This document shows positions 46,014 through 55,026 of a stretch of DNA of 64,000 bases, piece by piece (position 1 is the stretch's first letter; each line of letters opens with the position of its first letter). The notes under the pieces were generated by a model. It was not told the DNA's origin. It ran no database searches and worked only from the letters and a program-made list of their open reading frames with translations. Source of the DNA: Pseudoalteromonas sp. 3D05 (lineage in GTDB: Bacteria > Pseudomonadota > Gammaproteobacteria > Enterobacterales > Alteromonadaceae); assembly GCF_002723455.1 (NCBI RefSeq), contig NZ_PDUS01000002.1, positions 149,095 to 213,094 of the forward strand, given 5' to 3'. The position numbers and the translations under genes are program-made.

Positions 46014-48123
46014 GGGTTATTAACCAACTATTATGGATTTGTTTGTTACGTTTGAAATCTGGCGATAGTGTCTTCTCAGATATATTAACCGCTTTTAAGC
46101 CAAGGCCAATTAAACCAACTTCATCCATTGCAAAACCACGTTTGTTGTTAGAAAAGATGAGAGTACCAGAAGGACTTAAGATCTTTTTAACCCACGTTAA
46201 TAATTTAATATGGTCACGTTGCACATCAAACGCGTCTTTCATACGCTTTGAGTTTGAAAAAGTCGGTGGATCTAAAAATATCAAATCATATTGGCTTGTT
46301 GCATATTCTAACCATTTTAAACAATCAGCTTGCTCAAAACGGTAGCGCGTATTACTAATATTGTTAAGTTCAAAATTATCCTGGCCCCACTTTAAGTAGG
46401 TTTTAGATAAATCAACAGTCGTAATTGCTTTAGCTCCACCTAGGGCTGCATGCACGGATGCCGTGCCAGTATAGGCAAATAAATTTAAAAAGCGTTTGTC
46501 TTTTGCATTTTGTTGAATGTAGCGACGAGCTAAGCGGTGATCTAAAAACAAACCCGTATCTAAGTAATCAAACAGATTCACTTTAAATTTTGCACCAAAC
46601 TCTTCGATCACTTGAGTCCGATTTTGCTTAGCCATTGGGGTATATTGCTCTTCCCCTTTTTGCTTTTTACGTACTTTTACGGCTATATTTTCTGGTGCAA
46701 TTTTAAGCTGTTGTGCAGTTAAAGTGATCACATCTTGTAGACGTTTATGTGCTGTTGCATCATCTATTTCTTTTGGTGCTGCATACTCAAAAATAACCGC
46801 TGAGTCACCATATACATCAACAGCCACGTTATATTCTGGGATATCTGCATCATAAACTCGATATGCTTGCACATCATTTTGCTTGAGCCAATTTTTTAAA
46901 CCTTGCTTGTTCTTTTTAACACGGTTTGCAAAAGACATTGAACCTTCAAAATTAAGAGCAGGCTTATCTTCTGTGGTTTGGCTTACTTGTTTGTCATCTA
47001 GCTGATATAAATTTAATACCACATCAAGCGGGCCATTTTTAAATTTATAGCGTTTAAGCTTAACGAGCTTTAACAGCTTAAATAAGCTTTCATCCATGCC
47101 AAGCAGCGCAAGCTTCCAATTATTAAAATGCTTTTTAAAACCCGTGCCTAAACTACGATGTAAATCAACTAGCTCTGCCATTGAACCTATACGTTCACCG
47201 TACGGTAAGTTCGATATAACTACCCCTGGCAGTTTCGCAACGGATGTCAGCTTTGTGGCATCATTTTGCTTAAATTTAATAATATCGCCCAGTTCTGCAC
47301 GCTTCGCGTTATCAACCGCTTTACTTAACACTTGAGCGTCATAATCATGACCAATTAGCCACAATTTAGGGTCTGTTATTTGAGCAATAAGCTCTTCTCT
47401 TAATGCGTTGAATTTCGCAACACGAAAGCTTGGTAACCTTTCAAAAGCGAACCCTTCTCGGAATAAACCAGGCGCTTCATTACGTGCCATACCAGCCGCT
47501 TCAATTAAAATGGTACCAGCACCACAACATGGGTCAAATAAAGGCTGTTGTACGTTCTCGAGCCAACCACTGCGCTTAATAAGTGCCGCGGCTAAATGCT
47601 CTTTAATAGGTGCTTTACCTTGCCCTTCACGGTAACCGCGTTCAGACAAGCGAGGTCCTGAGTAATCTATATACATGGCAACACCTTGGCGAGATAAACG
47701 CGCGACAACACGTACGTTAGCATCTTGCTTGTCTACGTTAGGCCGTTGCTCATATAAATCATTGAAATAATCAACAATCGCATCCTTGATCACAAGACCA
47801 GAGAATTGTGTGTTTTTTAATGAATCATTAGTCCCGTTAAAATCAACAGCAAATGTTTGAGTTGGACCGAACCACTCTTGCCAAGGTTGGAAGCGGGCAA
47901 ATTTATAAAGGCTATCTTTGTCGTTCACGCCTTCTTTTTCTTCAATCAACATCATGACACGAGTGGCAAAACGACTCATTAAGCACACTTTTTGTGCTAG
48001 TGTTGTATCCGCGTCAAAACGCACAGAACCCACTGTTTGTTTGGTGACTGTAGCCCCAATCTCAGTAAGTTCATCAACCAATAAATTTTCGATTCCGATA
48101 GAAGTAAGCGCGATAAATTGCAA
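46006..48123 (-). CDS. rlmL: Bifunctional 23S rRNA methyltransferase RlmKL (G2445 N2 and G2069 N7)
   Basis: A 705-residue fusion enzyme. A THUMP domain (about 40-155) is followed by the RlmL methyltransferase with GCGAGTILIEAAG (about 195) and catalytic NLPYGER (about 309), then the RlmK methyltransferase with NLFAYTGTASVHAALGGA (about 547) and DPPTFSNSKRM (about 628). Both active sites look intact. It modifies two guanines near the peptidyl-transferase centre. The start is TTG 48123 with AAGGG 8 bases upstream. An extended -10 promoter lies just upstream. Confidence 0.94.
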   Translation of the reverse strand: MQFIALTSIGIENLLVDELTEIGATVTKQTVGSVRFDADTTLAQKVCLMSRFATRVMMLIEEKEGVNDKDSLYKFARFQPWQEWFGPTQTFAVDFNGTNDSLKNTQFSGLVIKDAIVDYFNDLYEQRPNVDKQDANVRVVARLSRQGVAMYIDYSGPRLSERGYREGQGKAPIKEHLAAALIKRSGWLENVQQPLFDPCCGAGTILIEAAGMARNEAPGLFREGFAFERLPSFRVAKFNALREELIAQITDPKLWLIGHDYDAQVLSKAVDNAKRAELGDIIKFKQNDATKLTSVAKLPGVVISNLPYGERIGSMAELVDLHRSLGTGFKKHFNNWKLALLGMDESLFKLLKLVKLKRYKFKNGPLDVVLNLYQLDDKQVSQTTEDKPALNFEGSMSFANRVKKNKQGLKNWLKQNDVQAYRVYDADIPEYNVAVDVYGDSAVIFEYAAPKEIDDATAHKRLQDVITLTAQQLKIAPENIAVKVRKKQKGEEQYTPMAKQNRTQVIEEFGAKFKVNLFDYLDTGLFLDHRLARRYIQQNAKDKRFLNLFAYTGTASVHAALGGAKAITTVDLSKTYLKWGQDNFELNNISNTRYRFEQADCLKWLEYATSQYDLIFLDPPTFSNSKRMKDAFDVQRDHIKLLTWVKKILSPSGTLIFSNNKRGFAMDEVGLIGLGLKAVNISEKTLSPDFKRNKQIHNSWLITHG

Positions 48124-48154
48124 AGTAAAAACCCTTAGTAGCTAATTGCGCGGG

Positions 48155-48163
48155 ATTATAACA
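48155..48163 (-). promoter_or_regulatory. Extended -10 promoter of rlmKL
   Basis: On the minus strand TGTTATAAT (perfect -10 with TG extension), about 32 bases ahead of the TTG start; no good -35 at the normal distance. Confidence 0.55.
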
Positions 48164-48212
48164 TAGGTTGGCAGACAAACACGTGATTATGGGTTGAAGG
48201 CGTAAAATTTAC

Positions 48213-48743
48213 TTAAGCAGTTATACTGCTTTGGGCTTGTGTGTAAATAGGGTGGACACGATTGTTGAGCACCTTGATCACCTCAAATTGATTCAAACTA
48301 AGGTTTTCATCTAATTGGAAGTGCTCAGATAAACAAATACACAAAGAGGCATCTTTATTATGTTCAATAATTAAAAACTCACCGCATTGTTGGCGAGACT
48401 GTAACTTAATTATTGCCTCTACGCTTGGTTCACTGCCTGTGTATGTATCAAAAAACCAACTTTTGGCTAGTATTGGCTTTAAATGGTATTTTGCTGCAGT
48501 TGCATTAAGCGCTATTTGACAGATTTCTGCGGGTTGCCACAGATTAAAAGAGTCAAGATATTGGTAAACTTGTTGATAAAAGGCAGCATCTTCAAGGCTA
48601 AATTCTGAATGCTGTAAAATAGAATCTGTTAGTTGACGGAGTTTATAAGGCGTGCACAATTGCATCTCTTGGTTTAAGTCAACCAACAAACGATTTCGTT
48701 TCGGACAAGCTATCCATTTCCATTGTTTTGATGCTTGTAACAT
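48213..48743 (-). CDS. zapC: Cell division protein ZapC
   Basis: A 176-residue cytoplasmic protein. WKWIACPKRNRLLVDL at the start, SLEDAAFYQQVYQYL (about 50-64), KSWFFDT (about 97) and EVIKVLNNRVHP (about 155-166) align with E. coli ZapC (YcbW), which bundles FtsZ filaments at the Z ring. The position after pyrD also matches enterobacteria. AGGAG lies 4 bases from the ATG. It follows pyrD by 115 bases, so both a shared transcript and an own promoter are possible. Confidence 0.85.
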   Translation of the reverse strand: MLQASKQWKWIACPKRNRLLVDLNQEMQLCTPYKLRQLTDSILQHSEFSLEDAAFYQQVYQYLDSFNLWQPAEICQIALNATAAKYHLKPILAKSWFFDTYTGSEPSVEAIIKLQSRQQCGEFLIIEHNKDASLCICLSEHFQLDENLSLNQFEVIKVLNNRVHPIYTQAQSSITA

Positions 48744-48858
48744 GCGCTCCTAATGACTCCTTTTATGCTTTAGCCATTAATTATAGTTGCTTTTGACCAT
48801 TTAATCCAAATTCTATTAGAACATTTATCGAATGATCAAAAGCTTACATAACTGATCC

Positions 48859-49869
48859 TTATAAGCCTGAAAGGATCGTTTTTACCAATGGTGGACCTTT
48901 GTATATAAAACCAGTGTATACTTGAATTAAATCTGCACCACTTTCTAACTTTTCTTTGGCACTTGCTGCATCATCAATACCACCCACACCAATGATTGGC
49001 AATTTACCTTGCGTAAGGCGTTTAAGCTCTTTGACAACATGAGTTGAACGCTCTCGTACAGGAAGCCCTGATAACCCCCCTGCTTCATCCGCATATTGCT
49101 GACCTTGAACAGCAGCACGCTCTAACGTAGTGTTCGTTGCGATAACACCATCAATATTATTGTTAATTAATGACTCACTCACCTGAGCAATTTGAACCTC
49201 ATCCAAATCTGGTGCAATTTTAACTAGCATGGGGACTTGCTTGTTGTGTTTAGCAATTAGATCTAGCTGCTCGTTTTTTAGACTTTGCAAAAGATCGTCC
49301 AATGCTTCGCCATATTGTAAATCTCGAAGCCCTGGTGTGTTAGGAGATGAAATATTAACTGTTATGTAAGATGCATGTTCGAACACTTTGCGCATACAAT
49401 GAATGTAATCGTCTTTACCTTGCTCATTTGGGGTATCTTTATTCTTACCGATATTAATCCCCAAAATGCCATCGTACTTTGCTGCTTTTACATTATTAAC
49501 TAAATTATCAACGCCTTTGTTGTTAAAGCCCATGCGATTAATTATTGCATTCGATTCAGGTAAACGAAATATACGAGGCTTGTCGTTACCTGCTTGCGGC
49601 CTAGGTGTAACAGTTCCCACCTCGATAAAGCCAAAGCCCATTTGAGCAAAAGCGTCTATACACTCAGCATTTTTATCTAAACCAGCTGCTAAACCGACTG
49701 GATTTTTAAATTTTAAACCTAAGAACTCTACAGGGTGATCTGCCACTGATTGTGACCATGCTGCACTAAATGGTGTGTTTGAAAAGCGACGCAAATTATG
49801 TAATGCAAATTCATGGGCCCATTCCGCATCACGGGTGAACATAAAACGGCGAGCAAGATCATAAAACAT
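48859..49869 (-). CDS. pyrD: Dihydroorotate dehydrogenase (quinone), class 2
   Basis: A 336-residue FMN enzyme of pyrimidine synthesis that oxidises dihydroorotate to orotate and passes electrons to ubiquinone. The N-terminal about 40 residues form the class 2 membrane-association helices. FMN and substrate motifs are [32 protein letters not shown], and the loop [14 protein letters not shown] containing the catalytic Ser. SD AGAGGA precedes ATG 49869. A short stem (48854-48877) overlaps its stop codon. A hairpin-containing promoter region is listed separately. Confidence 0.95.
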   Translation of the reverse strand: MFYDLARRFMFTRDAEWAHEFALHNLRRFSNTPFSAAWSQSVADHPVEFLGLKFKNPVGLAAGLDKNAECIDAFAQMGFGFIEVGTVTPRPQAGNDKPRIFRLPESNAIINRMGFNNKGVDNLVNNVKAAKYDGILGINIGKNKDTPNEQGKDDYIHCMRKVFEHASYITVNISSPNTPGLRDLQYGEALDDLLQSLKNEQLDLIAKHNKQVPMLVKIAPDLDEVQIAQVSESLINNNIDGVIATNTTLERAAVQGQQYADEAGGLSGLPVRERSTHVVKELKRLTQGKLPIIGVGGIDDAASAKEKLESGADLIQVYTGFIYKGPPLVKTILSGL

Positions 49870-49886
49870 TAAAAAATCCTCTATAT

Positions 49887-49917
49887 AAAAAAATACCCCA
49901 GACTAGGCTGGGGTATT
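49887..49917 (-). terminator. Terminator-like hairpin in the pyrD leader
   Basis: AATACCCCAG pairs with CTGGGGTATT around a 6-base loop, followed on the minus strand by seven T. It sits between glutamate dehydrogenase and pyrD, only 17 bases before the pyrD ATG, so it is either the dehydrogenase terminator or a pyrD attenuator. A second stem CACGCT/AGCGTG lies upstream at about 49941-49963. Confidence 0.75.
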
Positions 49918-49943
49918 GTAAGCTATTAACTTATTATTTTCAC
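49915..49943 (-). promoter_or_regulatory. Likely pyrD promoter starting inside the hairpin
   Basis: On the minus strand GTGAAA (49938-49943), a 17-base spacer and TACAAT (49915-49920). Transcription would begin about 49907-49910, within the C-rich 5' arm ACCCCAGCC of the downstream hairpin, so the exact start decides whether the stem forms. Confidence 0.5.
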
Positions 49944-49972
49944 GCTAGAAACTACTAAGCGTGCAAAAAGGG

Positions 49973-52900
49973 TTATTTAGCTGACGTATCACAGTTATGG
50001 CTAAGTAGCATTAACTCACGTAAAGCCACAGAGAACTTAGCAAAGTCATGACTCTGCGATGTTTTAAACTCTGCAAGCATATGCTTCCAACGTTGAAGTA
50101 GTAATTCTTGACTATCCATCCATTGGTCAATTTGACTATCAACATTTTTATCATCGCCTTCAAAGCAGTTAAGCACAACTTCCGATAATGTACGTTGTTG
50201 CCAATCAAGCTCTTCGCGATAAGAAGCTCTTGCAAGAGCTTGCCAATGATTAGCAACAGGTTGATTAGTAATTTGGTCAAGGAACCAATGAAGACCCATG
50301 CGAGCACCAAGCTTAAAGTACGTATTAGATACCATGTCGATACTGCGGCCAGAATTATTAGCCACTTCAGCTAAGTCCATTACTGAGAATAGACTTGAAA
50401 GAGCAACAATTCGTTTAGCCAAGTCAGCCGGCGCGCCGCTTTCAATCAGCTTGTCTGCCGCTTTAACTAAACGCTCGCCTTCTTTCTCAACCATGTAGCC
50501 ATTTAAATTAGTACTGAGGTCACTAAATGTAGGCGCGAAGAACGCAATTGTTTGTTCAATGTTTTGTGACTTATTACGATGGCGTAAGAACCATCGCGTT
50601 GCACGACGAACAGTCCTGCGAAGTTGATACAACATTTCTGTTTGTACTGCCGCAGGGATCTTATTATCAAGCGCAACGATTGCTTCCCACGTCTCATCCA
50701 TTTCAAACACTTCGTTTGCAACAGAATAACAAAGTGCAACTTCTGCTTCATTGGCACCTGTTTCTTCTTGCATACGAATCATAAAGTTCAAGCCCATATC
50801 ATTAACAATATTATTCGCTAATTTAGTGGCAATAATTTCTTTACGCAGTGGATGATTATCCATTGCATCGTTAAACTTCTCGCGTAATGGAACTGGGAAT
50901 GAGTTAACTAACAATTGACGGTAGTAAGGGTTCTCAGTAATTTCTTCTGATACTAATGATTCCTTAAGAACCATTTTTGAATAAGACACTAAAACTGAAA
51001 GTTCAGGACGCGTCAAATCTTTACCCGCAGCTGCACGCTCTGCTAGCTCTTCGTCTGTTGGGATAAATTCGATAGCACGATTAAGCTTGCCTTCTTTTTC
51101 GAGTGCATGAATAAAACGTACTTTTTCTTTCAGTGTCGAAGAACCCTTAGACTGAGTGATAGAGAGTGTATGTGTTTGGCGATAACAGTCATCAAGAACT
51201 AATTCAGATACTTCATCCGTCATTGAATATAATAGCTCATCGCGTTGTTTGCGCGTCAAATCACCCGCAGTTACTAAGCCATTTAATAGAATCTTGATAT
51301 TTACTTCGTTATCAGAACACGCAACACCACCTACGTTATCGATAAAGTCAGTATTTACACGACCGCCTTTAGCAGCAAACTCGATACGACCTAATTGAGT
51401 TGCACCTAAATTACCACCTTCACCTAATACTTTAGCGCCTAAGTCAGCACCATTGATGCGTAATGCGTCGTTCGCGCGGTCACCAACATCAGCATCGCTC
51501 TCATCACTACTCTTAATGTATGTGCCGATACCACCATTCCAAAGTAAATCAAATTCCATCATTAGTGATGCTTTGATCAATTCATTTGGCGTCATGCTCG
51601 CTTTTTTAGTACCCAACATTTTCTTCATTTCAGGGCTTAAGCTAATTGATTTAGCTGCGCGAGAGAAAATGCCACCACCGGCAGAAATTAAGTCTTTGTT
51701 ATAATCTTCCCATGATGAGCGAGGTAAATTAAATAAACGCTCGCGCTCTGGGTATGAAGTAGCAGAATCTGGTGTAGGGTCAACAAATATGTGCATATGG
51801 TTAAAAGCTACTTGTAAACGAATATGCTTTGATAAAAGCATACCATTACCAAATACATCACCTGCCATATCACCTACAGCAACCACTGTGAAATCGGTTG
51901 ATTGACAATCTATGTCCATTTCACGGAAGTGACGTTTAACTGACTCCCATGCACCCTTTGCGGTGATACCCATTTTCTTATGGTCATAACCGACTGAACC
52001 ACCTGATGCAAACGCATCTCCTAACCAGAAGTTATACTCATTGGCAATGCCATTGGCGATATCTGAGAAGGTTGCAGTTCCTTTATCGGCAGCTACAACA
52101 AGGTAGGCATCATCTTCGTCATGACGAGTAACATCTTTAGGAGGAACAATCTCACCCTGAATAATGTTATCTGTAATATCTAATAAACCGCGAATGAAAA
52201 TTTTGTAACACTCTTGGCCTTCTTTAAAGAACGCATCGCGCTCAGTCGGTAGTTGTTTACAAACAAAACCACCTTTAGAACCAACCGGCACAATAACAGT
52301 ATTTTTTACTTGTTGTGCTTTAACTAAACCCAGTACTTCAGTACGGAAATCTTCACGACGGTCAGACCAACGTAAACCACCACGCGCTACTTTACCACCA
52401 CGTAAATGAACACCTTCTACACGTGGCGAGTAAACAAATATTTCGAATGCCGGTAGAGGTAAAGGCATATCTGGAATTAAGCTTGGCTGTACTTTAAATG
52501 ATACGTAAGACTTAAACGTGCCAGTATCATCTTTTTGGAAGTAGTTAGTACGAAGCGTTGCAATTATCATGTCAACGTATAGTCGAATGATACGGTCATC
52601 ATCCAAATTAGCAACGTTTTCAAGTTCAAGATAAATTTGCGAGATTAGTTTATCCAGTGTCTTGCTACTTGCAGGGCTTTTAACTGAGAATTTTTTCGCA
52701 AACAAATTAACGATCTGCGTTGCTATGTGTGGGTAATTCGAAAAAGTGCTTTCGATATAAGTTTGTGAGAATGTTACACCGATTTGGCGCATATACTTAG
52801 CATAAGCACGTAAAATTGATGCTTCACGGCCTGTCAGCCCACCCATTAGAACCAAGCGGTTGAAACCATCGTTTTCAAGGCGGTTAGCCCATACATTAGT

Positions 52901-54814
52901 TAATGCTGCACGAAAACGCGCCGACACCTTGTCAAAATCAGCAACGCCTTGGCTATCAAGGAGCATTGAGAAGTCCATGATCCAATTGATACGACCATCG
53001 TTAGTCTTAACAGAATAAGGAGTTTCACCAATAACGCGTAAGCCAAAGTTCTCAAGCATTGGCATAACATCTGATAAATGAATTGGCTCGTCTTTATGGA
53101 ATAAACTCAGGCGTACAATATTTGTGTTAGCTTCTTCTTGAGGACGGTAAAACAACATTTCGAGCTTGTTTTCGTCATTAAGCATTTCAAGCTTTTCAAT
53201 ATCAACAACCGCTGCGCTTGGTAAAACTTCATCTTTGTATGAACGGGCAAAAGAGTTGCTGTATTTACGGTTAAGGTCATTACCTCGAGACTCACCTGCT
53301 GACTCAAGAAGAGCAGACTGGAGTTTGTCTTCCCATGTGCGGGCCGCTTCGATTAAATTATTTTCTATGTCTTTCACTTTAAATTCGATATCGTTGTTAT
53401 TTACACGCACAGTGTAATGAGTACGGGCTAAGGTAGACTCTGAGAAGAAAGTAGTAAATTCAACTTTTTCATCAGAATTAAATGCATTAGCTAAGATAGT
53501 TTGTGTTTCACGGCGAAGTGCGGTGTTATATCGTTCACGAGGAACATAAACCATGCATGAGAAAAAGCGGCCATAGGCATCTTTACGCACAAAAAGGCGA
53601 CACATATCGCGCTCTTGTACTTGAAGTACACCCATTGCGACTTCAAGAAGTTCACTCTCGCGTGCTTGTACTAATTCATCACGTGGATAAGTTTCTAAAA
53701 TATTTAATACTGCTTTATATGCATGAGTGCCTTGGGCAAAATCACACATTTCCATTATGCGGTTTATTTTACTTTTTAAAACAGGAACATCAGCGGCACT
53801 GTTATTATAAAAACTAGATGAGAATAATCCGATAAAACGGTCTTCACCTATTACATTACCTTCGTCGTCAAAACGCTTCACACCCACATAGTCAATATAG
53901 GCTGGGCGGTGTACACGAGAAAGAGAATTCGTTTTAGTTAGAATCAGTAAATTACTACTACGTGCTTCTTGGCGTGCAACTTCAGGTAACTCTGACAATA
54001 AACGAGTGTGATCGTCTGTTACGTTTTTCATCAAGCCTAGGCTTGTTTCCATTTTACCTTTTAACTGGTAATCACCTTGAACGGGTTGTAAGTCGTATTG
54101 ACGGTATCCCATTAAAGTAAAGTTATCTTTTACCAGCCAATCTAAAAACTCAACAGTTTCTGCAACTTCAATTTCGTTGGTGTGCTGTTTTCTGTCTGGT
54201 AACTCTTTACTTACAGCAATAAGTTTCTCGCGTATTGGTTGCCAATCTTCTACAGCGGTAGACACATCAACCAAAACTGATTCTAGCTCTCGTTTGAACG
54301 AATCAATAACATCAGAGTCTGTTTGGCGGTCAATCTCAATAAAGAAAACAGTTTTTGTAGAAGTTGATTCTTGATCTGCTTTTAGGTTTGAGATTGCAGC
54401 AATTTGACCTTCATTATTGCGTTTAACTTTTAATGGAGAATGCAGAAGTAAGTGAGATGCAATGTTTGCGCGGCTCATAGCCATACGAACAGAATCAACT
54501 AAAAACGGCATGTCTTTAGCAATAATTTCAACGATTGTATGCGATGACTGCCAACCATCTTTAGCTACTTCAGGATTGAAAACACGGATGACCGCATTAT
54601 CAGAGGTATTTTTTTCTAGCGAATTCCATAGGCTTAGTGCAGCGCCATATAAGTCACTATCATTGCGATTTGCCAAATCCTCTTTAGACATATTGCTGTA
54701 CAAGGCTTTGGCGAATTTCTCAACGAGTAACACATTATCAGCGTGAACTTTTTTCTGGATCAGCTTGCAGACATTATCTAAGATAACCGAGGCTTGCCCT
54801 TCATTTCGTGTCAT
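49973..54814 (-). CDS. NAD-specific glutamate dehydrogenase, large (about 180 kDa) type
   Basis: A 1613-residue enzyme of the large bacterial NAD-GDH family, which deaminates glutamate to 2-oxoglutarate. Length fits the usual 1600-1620. An N-terminal regulatory region with ACT-like folds spans about 1-700. The catalytic part (about 730-1230) has KVARGGLRWSDRREDFRTE in pieces KVARGGLRWSDR, then VPVGSKGGFV (Lys), VAVGDMAGDVFGNGML (nucleotide site) and NGGIGTYIK. A helical C-terminal region (about 1240-1600) completes it. It serves glutamate and arginine catabolism. It is transcribed alone between the RND gene and pyrD. Confidence 0.93.
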   Translation of the reverse strand: MTRNEGQASVILDNVCKLIQKKVHADNVLLVEKFAKALYSNMSKEDLANRNDSDLYGAALSLWNSLEKNTSDNAVIRVFNPEVAKDGWQSSHTIVEIIAKDMPFLVDSVRMAMSRANIASHLLLHSPLKVKRNNEGQIAAISNLKADQESTSTKTVFFIEIDRQTDSDVIDSFKRELESVLVDVSTAVEDWQPIREKLIAVSKELPDRKQHTNEIEVAETVEFLDWLVKDNFTLMGYRQYDLQPVQGDYQLKGKMETSLGLMKNVTDDHTRLLSELPEVARQEARSSNLLILTKTNSLSRVHRPAYIDYVGVKRFDDEGNVIGEDRFIGLFSSSFYNNSAADVPVLKSKINRIMEMCDFAQGTHAYKAVLNILETYPRDELVQARESELLEVAMGVLQVQERDMCRLFVRKDAYGRFFSCMVYVPRERYNTALRRETQTILANAFNSDEKVEFTTFFSESTLARTHYTVRVNNNDIEFKVKDIENNLIEAARTWEDKLQSALLESAGESRGNDLNRKYSNSFARSYKDEVLPSAAVVDIEKLEMLNDENKLEMLFYRPQEEANTNIVRLSLFHKDEPIHLSDVMPMLENFGLRVIGETPYSVKTNDGRINWIMDFSMLLDSQGVADFDKVSARFRAALTNVWANRLENDGFNRLVLMGGLTGREASILRAYAKYMRQIGVTFSQTYIESTFSNYPHIATQIVNLFAKKFSVKSPASSKTLDKLISQIYLELENVANLDDDRIIRLYVDMIIATLRTNYFQKDDTGTFKSYVSFKVQPSLIPDMPLPLPAFEIFVYSPRVEGVHLRGGKVARGGLRWSDRREDFRTEVLGLVKAQQVKNTVIVPVGSKGGFVCKQLPTERDAFFKEGQECYKIFIRGLLDITDNIIQGEIVPPKDVTRHDEDDAYLVVAADKGTATFSDIANGIANEYNFWLGDAFASGGSVGYDHKKMGITAKGAWESVKRHFREMDIDCQSTDFTVVAVGDMAGDVFGNGMLLSKHIRLQVAFNHMHIFVDPTPDSATSYPERERLFNLPRSSWEDYNKDLISAGGGIFSRAAKSISLSPEMKKMLGTKKASMTPNELIKASLMMEFDLLWNGGIGTYIKSSDESDADVGDRANDALRINGADLGAKVLGEGGNLGATQLGRIEFAAKGGRVNTDFIDNVGGVACSDNEVNIKILLNGLVTAGDLTRKQRDELLYSMTDEVSELVLDDCYRQTHTLSITQSKGSSTLKEKVRFIHALEKEGKLNRAIEFIPTDEELAERAAAGKDLTRPELSVLVSYSKMVLKESLVSEEITENPYYRQLLVNSFPVPLREKFNDAMDNHPLRKEIIATKLANNIVNDMGLNFMIRMQEETGANEAEVALCYSVANEVFEMDETWEAIVALDNKIPAAVQTEMLYQLRRTVRRATRWFLRHRNKSQNIEQTIAFFAPTFSDLSTNLNGYMVEKEGERLVKAADKLIESGAPADLAKRIVALSSLFSVMDLAEVANNSGRSIDMVSNTYFKLGARMGLHWFLDQITNQPVANHWQALARASYREELDWQQRTLSEVVLNCFEGDDKNVDSQIDQWMDSQELLLQRWKHMLAEFKTSQSHDFAKFSVALRELMLLSHNCDTSAK

Positions 54815-54985
54815 TGTATGTTCCTTAATCTATTACTACCCTTACTGGATAGAATATGTGTACAGCAATTTAATTGTGTGGAGTCAGGTAAATTCTAACC
54901 CTTTTACAGCTAATAAACAGCCCTTTCGATGAAAACATTTTAAGCATTTCAGCTATTTGGTCATCTATTCACAAAATATAGATAT

Positions 54986-55007
54986 AAATGGCCTATTACG
55001 GCCATTT
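54986..55007 (-). terminator. Hairpin after the MMPL/RND gene
   Basis: AAATGGCC, loop TATTAC, GGCCATTT, 20 bases past the minus-strand stop, followed by A/T-rich DNA without a long T-run. Confidence 0.6.
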
Positions 55008-55026
55008 AGGAGCAAAAATATTCACA

